From the NCBI RefSeq assembly GCF_016648105.1, contig NZ_JACVVE010000009.1, positions 62,001 through 126,000 of the forward strand: DNA of 64,000 nucleotides, given 5' to 3'. This DNA is from Pseudomonas sp. S31 (GTDB lineage Bacteria; Pseudomonadota; Gammaproteobacteria; Pseudomonadales; Pseudomonadaceae). The position numbers and the translations under genes are program-made. Below are positions 6,896-16,670 of this stretch, piece after piece (the stretch's first letter is position 1; the number at the start of each line of letters is the position of its first letter). The notes beneath the pieces were generated by a model. It was not told where the DNA came from. It saw only the letters and a list, made by a program, of their open reading frames with translations, and ran no database searches.

Positions 6896-7877
6896 GGCCG
6901 CGTCTCCCTCCGATATAGGCCGCTACCACATCAACTCGCCCATGCCCTAACTCACAGCTAATCTGCTTGCGTGCTAACTGATCAAGATGTGGGTTAGCCC
7001 GATGAAGCCATCCACCGTTGACCGGAGCAGTACACCCCGTGATTTTTTCAAAGCGCTCGCAGGCATAGGCAGCTCGAAATTCGTGGAAGCCTTTTACGTT
7101 ATGCGCTTGGAGGACGTCCCGCGCTGGGCGGATGATTTCCTGCAGAACATTCAGATAGCTTTCGTCTGGCGCAATCAGGTTACGGCTACTCGCAGGCGAC
7201 ACCTGCCGTGCAAATCCTAGTGCGTCTTGAACATGGTGGTCCACCGCAATCCATCGTGGCGCTGAGGCGCCAGCTCGGCCGCCTTTGGTGCCATCCTGGA
7301 TGTTGATCTTGCCTAGGTCGTTAGCCTCACGACTTAACCGTGGCAGGTCAGCCAGGATGGCCTCACGCAGGCGCATGCCGGTGGCTCGCGCCAACAGAAC
7401 AATCGCTGCGGCCCGTTGCTGATGATCGCGACAAAGCGCATCGACGATCTGCTTAACCTGTTCGCGGTCTTGGCCTTGCGGAGCCGATTGGCGAACTCCG
7501 GTGCGCTGCATTCCCAACGCCTTGCTCGGACTGGGCAATTTCACACACTGATCACCGCGCAGCGCTGCCATGGTCCTGTTAACGCTGGATAGGCGGTTTT
7601 GTGCGGTGCTGATGGCGAGGCTACCGCACTCAACCGCATCGCGCAGATACGCCGCATAGTCCGCCAATACCTTCCGATCAATCTGCCGCGCATCATTGAT
7701 ACCTGGCCCTTGTTCGGAGCGGCACCACTTCACGAATGCCTGCCACCGATCACAGTGCGCCTTGACCGTGCCGTAGTGGCCTCCGCCGAACATGTCTTTC
7801 AGCGCTTGCGGCCCTGCGTAGCTCAACTGTCTGTCATAGCCGAAATTGCGGCCATCGCGTCTACCCACCAATGCCAT
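6885..7877 (-). CDS. Tyrosine recombinase, integrase-domain protein (second of the island)
   Basis: A 330-residue protein starting MALVGRRDGRNFGYD. The C-terminal catalytic domain has all expected residues in order: Arg in ATGMRLREA, Lys in DGTKGGRA, His/Arg in HEFRAAYA, His in ELGHGR and Tyr in VAAYIGG. The N-terminal half resembles a core-binding domain. The start at 7877 is chosen over a longer frame from 7922 because GAGGTGAC precedes it at good spacing. It belongs to the integrase group often found in proteobacterial islands away from the tRNA-proximal integrase. A 90-residue coupled gene follows. Its target site is not evident. Confidence 0.82.
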   Translation of the reverse strand: MALVGRRDGRNFGYDRQLSYAGPQALKDMFGGGHYGTVKAHCDRWQAFVKWCRSEQGPGINDARQIDRKVLADYAAYLRDAVECGSLAISTAQNRLSSVNRTMAALRGDQCVKLPSPSKALGMQRTGVRQSAPQGQDREQVKQIVDALCRDHQQRAAAIVLLARATGMRLREAILADLPRLSREANDLGKINIQDGTKGGRAGASAPRWIAVDHHVQDALGFARQVSPASSRNLIAPDESYLNVLQEIIRPARDVLQAHNVKGFHEFRAAYACERFEKITGCTAPVNGGWLHRANPHLDQLARKQISCELGHGRVDVVAAYIGGRRGHGI

Positions 7878-8299
7878 GTCAGTCACCTCATCTTCCGACC
7901 TCCGATCCTCGCCCCACGTCATCCCGCCAAGAATGATGAGTGTTATCAGGGATCAAGGCCCCTGCGACCTGTGGGGAGTGTCCTCTACGCGGGACTGGCG
8001 GCTCCTTACGACCGGGAGCAAGGGCATCTCATGATCTGGCCTCCTGAACACCGTTACCGGTGGGCGGGTGGAGGCAGCACTGGCTGACGAGACCGGCGCC
8101 TGAAGATCCTGAGCCATGTGCAAGCAGCAATGCGATGACCGGGGCATACCTGACTGTCAGTCAGGTGCAGTCCATTCCGTGGTCTGCGGCACCATCATCT
8201 ACAGCGCTGTTGCTGGTGACATCGGCGTTTGTCACGCCGATTGTCACGAGGGGAAATGCCGCAAAGCCTTGTGCGATCAGGGCTGCAGCAGTGGTAGAA

Positions 8300-8334
8300 G
8301 TGCCCGTCTCTTTCCAAAAGAAAGAGACGGGCAC
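8300..8334. repeat. Perfect 15-bp inverted repeat (hairpin) in the island
   Basis: GTGCCCGTCTCTTTC (8300-8314) is followed by CAAAA and then its exact reverse complement (8320-8334). No T run follows on either strand, so it does not look like a normal intrinsic terminator. It could be a recombinase site, a replication or transfer structure, or a structured RNA. Confidence 0.75.
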
Positions 8335-8687
8335 AGGTTGGCGCAATATTCGGCCAAGCGGATAGGTTGCTGCAGGGCAGCGAAGTACGGTGTATCTGGC
8401 GCACGAGCGCTATATGTGTAAGAGCATCCATCACATGGGTAGTGACCGGGCGAGCTGCCGAATGCGAATCGCCCTTGGGGAGAACCACTGCGAGAGCAGC
8501 GTGACCTTGAAGGCTCGGGTCACCTGGGGGCTGTCAACGACAGCCTTTGCACTGTCTTTTCTACGCCCGCAATCCGAGAGGGTCAAGCGACTCGCCCGCA
8601 GGATTTTGTGGTTGAAAATGGCATTGGGTGTGTACGGAGTCCCGTGGTTTCCAGTGGCCGATGTGGTGCTTTTGACTTTTCAGGTGA

Positions 8688-8732
8688 GGTCCATCCAAAC
8701 AGGGCGGCTTTGCAGCCCTGTTTGGATGGACC
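8688..8732. repeat. Perfect 18-bp inverted repeat (hairpin) near the integrase 3' end
   Basis: The arms 8688-8705 and 8715-8732 (core CCATCCAAACAGGGC) are perfect reverse complements around a nine-base loop. It lies 39 bases beyond the integrase stop codon and could end or protect that transcript, but no T run follows. Together with the hairpin at 8300 it is the most regular structure in the gene-free part of the island. Confidence 0.75.
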
Positions 8733-8771
8733 CGCGAAGAAAGCAAAATCGGTGCAAATCTTGCGGCAGAA

Positions 8772-10091
8772 CTATCGCTGAAGCGCGCCGCGTTGTCCTT
8801 CCATTCCATTGTGACCAAAACTGGTAGCGTTGTTCCCCAAGAGTACTGTCGCCTTGTGCGACAGGAATTGGTTTACCCTCGCGTCAAGCTGGTCTCGCAG
8901 ATCTGGGGTCATTCCTTCTCGGAGTGCATCAAGGTAGTCGGCGTACCACTGCATCATGATCCGCCTTTGTGTCATGTAAAGGGCTTGATTGTATTCGCCA
9001 GCGATGCCGCCCTCGACATGCGCAAGCTGGCTTTCAACGTGATCCTTCAGCCAGCCATGCTCTCGGAGGAGCGTACTCGCTGTGTGGCGAACTCCGTGGC
9101 TGACTAGCCGGCCCTGATAGCCAATCTTCACGAAGACTAGATTTATAGTGTTTTCACAGAGCACAGCACGTTTATTGCCATTGCCCGGAAACAGGTAGCG
9201 ACTGCGCCCGGTTAGTCGGTGAAGCTCAACCAACTTCGCGATGAGCTGGTGGGGTAGGGGGGTGACGTAATCTCGGCGCATCTTCATACGCTCTGCGGGA
9301 ACGGTCCACGTTCCTTCCTCAAAATCGATGTCTTCCCAAGCTGCGTAGCGAACCATACCGGGGCGAGCAGCAGTCAGTATGGCCATCCAAGCAGCTACTC
9401 GCGCGGGTAAGCGGCTAGTGGTTCTACTTAATGCTTGGAGAAATTCTGGGAGCTCATTTTCGTGCAGGTGGGGGTAGTGCAGGGTGGGAGGAGGAGCGAG
9501 GGCGATCGTGTGGAGCTCTGATGCTGGGTTGTGTTCGCACAATCCGCGAGCAATTGCCTGACTGAAAATCTGCTTGAGCCAAGTCCGTGCTTTGTCGGCA
9601 ACATTGAACGCGCCACGTTTTTCGATGCTTGCCTGTAATCGTGCGCAGTCAGCCCTCGTGATTTCTTCCAATTGCTTTGAACCCAATGCTGGGAGGAGGT
9701 CCTTGTCTAGGTAGTCACGAATCTTCTTCAGCGTCGCCTGGGCGCGTCCAGAGTCGGCTTTGAACTGATACCAGTATTCGGCTGCACGCTTGAAGGTGTT
9801 GAGTCCGGCTTCTCGTTTTTCACGTTTATCTGCCCGAGCCTTAGCACCTGGGTTGATGTCGATTTTCACGAGTCGGCGGCACTCTGCGGCCTTGTCACGA
9901 GCTTCCTGCAGCGACACTACCGGCCAGACACCAAGTGACATTTTCATCGCTCGACCACGGTAGGTGTACCGAAAATGCCAGTACTTGCTTCCGTTTGGGT
10001 GAACCAATAGGCCAAGACCCGAACTATCACCAAGCATGTATTGCTTGTCCGTCGGCTTGGAGGCTTTGATCTGCAAGGCTGTGAGTGGCAT
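8772..10091 (-). CDS. Tyrosine integrase, P4-like, of the tRNA-Leu island
   Basis: A 439-residue integrase starting MPLTALQIKASKPTDKQY, the standard N-terminal DUF4102-type arm-binding start. A core-binding domain follows (about 100-200), then a catalytic domain with Arg in ARPGMVR, HGVRHTAST and, near the end, GEYNQ with the nucleophilic Tyr, followed by RRIMMQWYADYLD. The start at 10091 has GGAGGT eight bases before it; a longer frame from 10160 lacks this. Its start lies about 165 bases from the tRNA-Leu 3' end, so it is the enzyme that inserted the island. The last 40 residues beyond the usual end are poorly conserved. Confidence 0.92.
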   Translation of the reverse strand: MPLTALQIKASKPTDKQYMLGDSSGLGLLVHPNGSKYWHFRYTYRGRAMKMSLGVWPVVSLQEARDKAAECRRLVKIDINPGAKARADKREKREAGLNTFKRAAEYWYQFKADSGRAQATLKKIRDYLDKDLLPALGSKQLEEITRADCARLQASIEKRGAFNVADKARTWLKQIFSQAIARGLCEHNPASELHTIALAPPPTLHYPHLHENELPEFLQALSRTTSRLPARVAAWMAILTAARPGMVRYAAWEDIDFEEGTWTVPAERMKMRRDYVTPLPHQLIAKLVELHRLTGRSRYLFPGNGNKRAVLCENTINLVFVKIGYQGRLVSHGVRHTASTLLREHGWLKDHVESQLAHVEGGIAGEYNQALYMTQRRIMMQWYADYLDALREGMTPDLRDQLDARVNQFLSHKATVLLGNNATSFGHNGMEGQRGALQR

Positions 10092-10186
10092 ATCTGTACA
10101 CCTCCAATTCTCGAACTGGAATCTGTACAGAAAATGTACCAAAAAGAGAGTGGCTGACAAGAGACGGGGGTGGAACCCCAGAGACC

Positions 10187-10210
10187 AAAAAGCCCGCAGT
10201 TAGCGGGCTT
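10187..10210 (-). terminator. Intrinsic terminator brought by the island, downstream of tRNA-Leu
   Basis: On the minus strand AAGCCCGC and GCGGGCTT pair around a five-base loop, followed by a T run (10190-10187). It lies 45 bases beyond the tRNA 3' end, between the tRNA and the integrase start. It replaces the terminator now displaced to 1893-1924. Confidence 0.75.
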
Positions 10211-10253
10211 CTTGGGTATTGCGTAGCCGTCATTGGACGTCTATATACACGTA

Positions 10254-10268
10254 TTGGTGCCCCGAGGG
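10254..10268. repeat. tRNA-proximal attachment site (att)
   Basis: TTGGTGCCCCGAGGG is identical to 1931-1945 and covers the last 14 bases of tRNA-Leu (CCA and acceptor/T-stem end) plus one base. It marks the integrase-side boundary of the island. Confidence 0.85.
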
Positions 10269-10339
10269 AGACTCGAACTCCCACTCCTTTCGAAAACGGA
10301 TTTTGAATCCGCCGCGTCTACCAATTCCGCCATCAGGGC
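10255..10339 (-). tRNA. tRNA-Leu (anticodon CAA)
   Basis: An 85-base class II tRNA. Acceptor arms GCCCTGA and TCGGGGC pair over seven positions with one G-U, followed by a genome-encoded CCA. The anticodon loop TTCAAAA gives CAA, which reads UUG leucine codons. A long variable arm (TTTCGAAAGGA region) is typical of leucine tRNAs. The 3' end doubles as the island's attachment site and remains functional after insertion. Confidence 0.95.
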
Positions 10340-10446
10340 GTGTGGCGCGCAGTATAGAGAGGTGCCATACGCCGGTCAATCGGGTTTCATGGTCAATTTT
10401 CACGCATTGGGCTAAACTTCCCGGCCCTGCCGAACCGAACATCATC

Positions 10447-12626
<2,180 letters not shown>

Positions 12627-12668
12627 CTGTTCGCATCCATTATTAGAAAATTACATTAGGAGTGCCCA

Positions 12669-13004
12669 ATGAGCTTCTTGATCCCCGCCGCCTACGCGGA
12701 CGCTGCAGCACCTGCCGCTGGCCCTGCCGGTACCGGCTTCGAGTGGATTTTCCTGGTCGGTTTCCTGGTCATCTTCTACCTGATGATCTGGCGCCCGCAG
12801 GCCAAGCGTGCCAAAGAGCAGAAGAACCTGCTGGGCAACTTGCAAAAGGGTGACGAAGTTGTCACCAACGGCGGTATCGCCGGCAAGATCGTCAAGGTTG
12901 CCGACGATTTCGTGGTCCTGGAAGTGTCCGACAACGTCGAACTGAAGTTCCAGAAGGGCGCCATCGCCGCGACCCTGCCTAAAGGTACGCTCAAGGCTAT
13001 CTGA
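12669..13004 (+). CDS. yajC: Sec translocon accessory protein YajC
   Basis: A 111-residue inner-membrane protein that associates with SecDF at the SecYEG channel. One membrane helix (EWIFLVGFLVIFYLMIW, about residues 25-41) is followed by the family signature RPQAKRAKEQKNLL and a small cytoplasmic domain with GDEVVTNGGIAGKI. Lies between tgt and secD as expected. TTAGGAG precedes the ATG at good spacing. Length is normal. Confidence 0.96.
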   Translation: MSFLIPAAYADAAAPAAGPAGTGFEWIFLVGFLVIFYLMIWRPQAKRAKEQKNLLGNLQKGDEVVTNGGIAGKIVKVADDFVVLEVSDNVELKFQKGAIAATLPKGTLKAI

Positions 13005-13028
13005 GTTACCGGTTTTACTTTTTCCAGT

Positions 13029-13049
13029 CGGGGCGCGCAACGCGCCCCG
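13029..13049 (+). other. Perfect hairpin between yajC and secD
   Basis: CGGGGCGCG (13029-13037) and CGCGCCCCG (13041-13049) pair perfectly around CAA. The sequence after it (CGTCTTGAAC) lacks a T run, so it is probably a partial attenuator or an mRNA stability element 20 bases before the secD start, not a full terminator. Confidence 0.55.
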
Positions 13050-13069
13050 CGTCTTGAACGGGCGGCGTG

Positions 13070-14932
13070 ATGCTGAACAAATATCCTCTGTGGAAATACG
13101 CACTGATCGTGCTGGTACTGGCGATCGGCTTTATTTATTCCGCACCCAACCTCTACCCGGATGATCCGGCGGTGCAGATCAGCGGTGCCAGCTCGGCGCT
13201 GCAGGTGAGCCAGGCCGACCTCGATCGCGTCTCCAAGGCCCTGGTCGATGCCAAGATCACCGTCAAGGGCGCGAGCCTGGGCGAGAAGGGCAGTGGGCTG
13301 ATCCGCCTGACCAACCAGGAAGACCAGCTGCCGGCCAAGGATGTCGTGCGCAAGGCCCTGGGCGATGATTACGTCGTGGCCCTGAACCTGGCCCAGACCA
13401 CTCCGCAATGGCTGCGCAACCTGGGCGCGAGCCCGATGAAACTGGGCCTAGACCTGTCCGGTGGTGTGCACTTCCTGCTGGAAGTGGACATGGACAAGGC
13501 CATGACGGCCCGCATGAAAGTCTACGAAGGCGAGGTCAAGACCTTGCTGCGCAAAGAGCGCGTCCGCTATCGCAGCCTGCCGCAGCAGGACGGCGCCGTG
13601 ATGCTGGGCTTTGCCGACGATGCCACCCGCGAACAGGCGCGTGCCCTGATCCGCAAGAATTTCAATGATTTCGACCTGACCACCACCGAGCGCAACGACC
13701 TCGCCGTGCTGCGTCTGGCGCTGACTCAGGCCAAGGTCGCCGAGATCCGCGAATACTCGATCAAGCAGAACCTCACCACCGTCCGCAACCGGGTGAACGA
13801 GCTGGGCGTCGCCGAGCCGCTGGTTCAGCGCCAGGGCGCCAACCGCATCGTGGTCGAACTGCCAGGTGTACAGGACACTGCCGAAGCCAAGCGTATTCTC
13901 GGCAAGACCGCCAACCTCGAGTTCCGTTTCGGTGCCGAGCCGGGCGCCTCCAAGGCCACTACCGAGGTCTTCGAGTTCCGTGAAGGCGGCCGCTCCGCGC
14001 CGGTCGAGCGTGGCCTGATCATCACCGGTGACCAGGTCACCGATGCCCAGGCCAGCTTCGACGAGCACGGTCGCCCGCAGGTCAACATCCGTCTGGATGG
14101 CCACGGCGGCGAGCTGATGAGCCGCGCAACGCGCAGCAACGTCGGCCGCAGCATGGCGGTGATCTTCATCGAGCAGAAGCCGATCACCCGCTACGTCAAG
14201 CAGACCGTCGACGGCGTCGAAAAAGACGTTGCCGTGCAGAGCTTCCAGGAAGAGAAGAAGATCATCAGCCTGGCGACCATCCAGTCGCCGCTGGGTAGCC
14301 AGTTCCGCATCACCGGCCTCAACGGCCAGGGTGAATCGTCCGAACTGGCCCTGCTGCTGCGTGCCGGTGGTCTGGCTGCACCGATGTACTTCGCCGAAGA
14401 GCGCACCATCGGCCCAAGCCTGGGTGCCGACAACATCACCAAGGGTATCGACGCTTCCCTGTGGGGCATGCTGTTCGTCTCGCTGTTCATCATCGCCATC
14501 TACCGCGGCTTCGGCGTGATCGCCACCATCGCCCTGGCGGGCAACATGGTGTTGCTGCTGGCGCTGATGTCGTTGCTGGGCGCCACCCTGACCCTGCCGG
14601 GTATTGCCGGTATCGTGTTGACCATGGGTATGGCGGTGGACGCCAACGTGCTGATCTTCTCGCGTATCCGCGAAGAGCTCAAAGCCGGCATGTCGGTGCA
14701 GCGCGCCATCCACGAAGGCTTCAACCGTGCCTATACCGCGATCATCGATGCCAACCTGACCAGCCTGCTGGTCGGCGGTATCCTGTTCGCCATGGGTACC
14801 GGCCCGGTCAAAGGCTTCGCGGTTACCATGTCCCTCGGGATTTTCACCTCGATGTTCACCGCGGTCATGGTGACCCGCGCCATGGTCAACCTGACCTGTG
14901 GCGGGCGTGACATCAAGAAGCTGTGGGTTTGA
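13070..14932 (+). CDS. secD: Protein translocase subunit SecD
   Basis: A 620-residue RND-family protein which with SecF uses the proton-motive force to pull exported proteins into the periplasm. The first helix (residues about 7-23) is followed by a large periplasmic P1 region with LGLDLSGGVHFLLEVD. Five more helices occupy the C-terminal 170 residues, with GMAVDANVLIFSRIREEL (the conserved helix-4 Asp) and AIIDANLTSLL. A GTG directly before the ATG at 13070 is an alternative start. Overlap of function and 10-base spacing to secF indicate an operon. Confidence 0.96.
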   Translation: MLNKYPLWKYALIVLVLAIGFIYSAPNLYPDDPAVQISGASSALQVSQADLDRVSKALVDAKITVKGASLGEKGSGLIRLTNQEDQLPAKDVVRKALGDDYVVALNLAQTTPQWLRNLGASPMKLGLDLSGGVHFLLEVDMDKAMTARMKVYEGEVKTLLRKERVRYRSLPQQDGAVMLGFADDATREQARALIRKNFNDFDLTTTERNDLAVLRLALTQAKVAEIREYSIKQNLTTVRNRVNELGVAEPLVQRQGANRIVVELPGVQDTAEAKRILGKTANLEFRFGAEPGASKATTEVFEFREGGRSAPVERGLIITGDQVTDAQASFDEHGRPQVNIRLDGHGGELMSRATRSNVGRSMAVIFIEQKPITRYVKQTVDGVEKDVAVQSFQEEKKIISLATIQSPLGSQFRITGLNGQGESSELALLLRAGGLAAPMYFAEERTIGPSLGADNITKGIDASLWGMLFVSLFIIAIYRGFGVIATIALAGNMVLLLALMSLLGATLTLPGIAGIVLTMGMAVDANVLIFSRIREELKAGMSVQRAIHEGFNRAYTAIIDANLTSLLVGGILFAMGTGPVKGFAVTMSLGIFTSMFTAVMVTRAMVNLTCGGRDIKKLWV

Positions 14933-14942
14933 GGGAGCTGCG

Positions 14943-15851
14943 ATGAAAACCATCAACTTCATGGGCGTGCGCAATGTCGCGTTCGCCATTACCGTGCTCC
15001 TCACCGTGCTGGCGCTGTTCAGCTGGTGGCAGAAAGGCCTGAACTTCGGCCTGGACTTCACCGGCGGTACGCTGATCGAGCTGACCTACGAACGCCCGGC
15101 CGACCTCAAGTCGGTGCGTGCCGAACTGGTCGATTCCGGCTTCCACGAGGCCGTGGTGCAGAGCTTCGGCGCCACCACCGACCTGCTGGTGCGCATGCCG
15201 GGCGACGACCCGCAACTGGGCAACAAGGTTGCCGCAGCCCTGCAAAAGGTGGGCGGCGACAACCCGGCCACGGTCAAGCGTGTCGAGTTCGTAGGCCCGC
15301 AGGTGGGTGAAGAGCTACGTGACCAAGGTGGCATGGGCATGCTCCTGGCCCTGGGCGGCATCCTCATCTACCTGGCATTCCGCTTCCAGTGGAAGTTCGC
15401 CGTGGGTGCGATCATCTCGCTGATTCACGACGTGGTGGTCACTCTGGGTATCCTGTCGTTCTTCCAGATCACCTTCGACCTGACGGTGCTGGCGGCGGTG
15501 CTGGCGATCATCGGCTATTCGCTCAACGACACCATCGTCGTGTTCGACCGGGTGCGCGAAAACTTCCGGGTGATGCGCAAAGCCTCGCTGATCGAGAACA
15601 TCAACGTCTCGACCACCCAGACCCTGCTGCGGACCATCGCGACCTCGGTGTCGACCCTGCTGGCGATCGCTGCGCTGCTGTTCTTTGGTGGTGACAACCT
15701 GTTCGGTTTCTCCCTGGCACTGTTCATCGGTGTCATGGCGGGTACCTACTCGTCGATCTACATCGCCAACGTGGTGCTCATCTGGCTGAACCTGAACAGC
15801 GAAGACCTGATCCCGCCGGCCAAGACCGAGGGTGTGGACGACCGTCCATAA
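14943..15851 (+). CDS. secF: Protein translocase subunit SecF
   Basis: A 302-residue partner of SecD. Motifs are FGLDFTGGTLIEL after the first helix, a short periplasmic domain, then helices with FDLTVLAAVLAIIGYSLND and TIVVFDRVREN. GGGAG lies before the ATG at 14943. A strong intrinsic terminator at 15880-15913 ends the tgt-yajC-secDF transcript. Length is normal for gammaproteobacteria. Confidence 0.96.
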   Translation: MKTINFMGVRNVAFAITVLLTVLALFSWWQKGLNFGLDFTGGTLIELTYERPADLKSVRAELVDSGFHEAVVQSFGATTDLLVRMPGDDPQLGNKVAAALQKVGGDNPATVKRVEFVGPQVGEELRDQGGMGMLLALGGILIYLAFRFQWKFAVGAIISLIHDVVVTLGILSFFQITFDLTVLAAVLAIIGYSLNDTIVVFDRVRENFRVMRKASLIENINVSTTQTLLRTIATSVSTLLAIAALLFFGGDNLFGFSLALFIGVMAGTYSSIYIANVVLIWLNLNSEDLIPPAKTEGVDDRP

Positions 15852-15879
15852 GGGTCTTTCCTACGCCGCTCGGCGACTC

Positions 15880-15913
15880 AAAAGGCGCAAGTGCTGAACT
15901 TGCGCCTTTTTTT
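15880..15913 (+). terminator. Intrinsic terminator after secF
   Basis: AAAGGCGCAAGT (15881-15892) pairs with ACTTGCGCCTTT (15898-15909) around GCTGA, followed by a run of T to 15913. A strong classical terminator. Confidence 0.92.
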
Positions 15914-15970
15914 ATGCTCCAAGGCAGGGAGTAGGCGGGCCGGTTCCCGCGGTCAGGTCAGGAGGTTCAT

Positions 15971-16513
15971 GTGAATAAATCAATGCTGGTGGGTGCGGTT
16001 CTGGGTGCTGTCGGTGTAACCGCCGGAGGTGCTGTGGCGACCTACAGCTTGGTGAACAAAGGCCCTGAGTACGCGCAGGTCACCGACGTGCAGCCGATCA
16101 AGCAGCAGGTGAAGACGCCGCGCGAGGTCTGCAAGGACGTTACCGTGACGCGTCAGGCGCCGGTCAAGGACCAGCACCAGATCGCAGGCACAGTGGTCGG
16201 CGCCCTGGCCGGTGGCCTGCTGGGCAACCAGATCGGTGGCGGTACCGGCAAGAAGATCGCCACCGTGGCCGGCGCGGTTGGTGGCGGTTATGCGGGTAAC
16301 AAGGTGCAGGAAGGCATGCAGGAGCGTGACACCTATACCACTACGCAAACCCGTTGCAACACGGTCAACGACATCAGCGAGAAGGTGGTTGGCTACAACG
16401 TCAAGTACACCCTCGGTGACCAAGTCGGGCAAGTGAAGATGGATCGCGAGCCTGGTTCGACCATTCCGGTGGACAAGAACGGCAAGCTGATCCTGAGCGA
16501 AGCGGGGCAGTGA
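15971..16513 (+). CDS. Glycine-zipper 2TM domain envelope protein
   Basis: A 180-residue protein. The N-terminal hydrophobic helix (MLVGAVLGAVGVTAGGAVATY) may be a signal anchor. A glycine-zipper segment in the middle (GTVVGALAGGLLGNQIGGGTG, then GAVGGGYAGNKV) is the '17 kDa surface antigen/SlyB-like' 2TM motif. The C-terminal third is soluble with a conserved-looking YNVKYTLGDQ. The start is GTG at 15971, supported by AGGAGG five bases upstream. It is set off by terminators on both sides. Likely an outer-membrane or periplasmic protein; exact role unknown. Confidence 0.75.
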   Translation: MNKSMLVGAVLGAVGVTAGGAVATYSLVNKGPEYAQVTDVQPIKQQVKTPREVCKDVTVTRQAPVKDQHQIAGTVVGALAGGLLGNQIGGGTGKKIATVAGAVGGGYAGNKVQEGMQERDTYTTTQTRCNTVNDISEKVVGYNVKYTLGDQVGQVKMDREPGSTIPVDKNGKLILSEAGQ

Positions 16514-16531
16514 TGGACGGTGCCTGGGCTG

Positions 16532-16605
16532 GCCTCTTCGCGGGTAAACCCGCTCCTACAGGCATTGCGCGGCGCAGGTAGGAGCGGGTTTACCCGCGAA
16601 GAGGC
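16532..16605. repeat. REP inverted pair
   Basis: GCCTCTTCGCGGGTAAACCC and following bases to 16558 are the exact reverse complement of 16579-16605 (27-bp perfect arms around a 20-base loop). This is the repeat type widespread in P. putida-group intergenic regions. It lies just past the glycine-zipper gene and can form a long hairpin in RNA. Confidence 0.9.
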
Positions 16606-16624
16606 GCAGCCAGGCCACAGGCAC

Positions 16625-16652
16625 AAAAAAAGCACCCCGAGGGGTGCTTTTT
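16625..16652. terminator. Bidirectional terminator between the glycine-zipper gene and suhB
   Basis: AAAAAGCACCC pairs with GGGTGCTTTTT around a four-base loop, with A and T runs on the two sides, so it can end both converging transcripts. Confidence 0.88.
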
Positions 16653-16670
16653 CATGCCTGCAATCTGCGC

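Larger units (their letters stand above)
7878..8771. other. Long non-coding stretch inside the island
   Basis: About 890 bases lie between the two tyrosine recombinase genes. Open frames exist but they are Cys/Arg-rich, overlap in several frames, lack ribosome-binding sites and look like translations of non-coding GC-rich DNA. The clear structures are two long perfect hairpins (8300-8334 and 8688-8732). The promoter of the second recombinase must lie near 7880-8000. The rest is unexplained. Confidence 0.5.
1931..10268. mobile_element. Genomic island in tRNA-Leu(CAA), about 8.3 kb
   Basis: Bounded by the 15-bp direct repeats at 1931-1945 and 10254-10268. The P4-type tyrosine integrase (8772-10091) lies next to the tRNA, as is usual. 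The island also carries a second tyrosine recombinase, a large serine recombinase, two ParB/RepB-like genes, an HTH regulator and three small unknown genes. The part at 1946-6000 is clearly more AT-rich than the flanking chromosome. No conjugation, phage structural, plasmid replication or resistance genes are seen. Three recombinase types in so short a stretch suggest nested insertions. Confidence 0.85.

Noticed and set aside
8060..8827. Several open frames of 100-145 residues on both strands between the two tyrosine recombinases
   Set aside because: They overlap each other in different frames, have odd Cys/Arg-rich composition, cross the perfect hairpins and lack ribosome-binding sites. Not supported as genes.
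10219..10446. N-terminal extension of queA
   Set aside because: The open frame runs through the tRNA-Leu gene; family length and start place the ATG at 10447.
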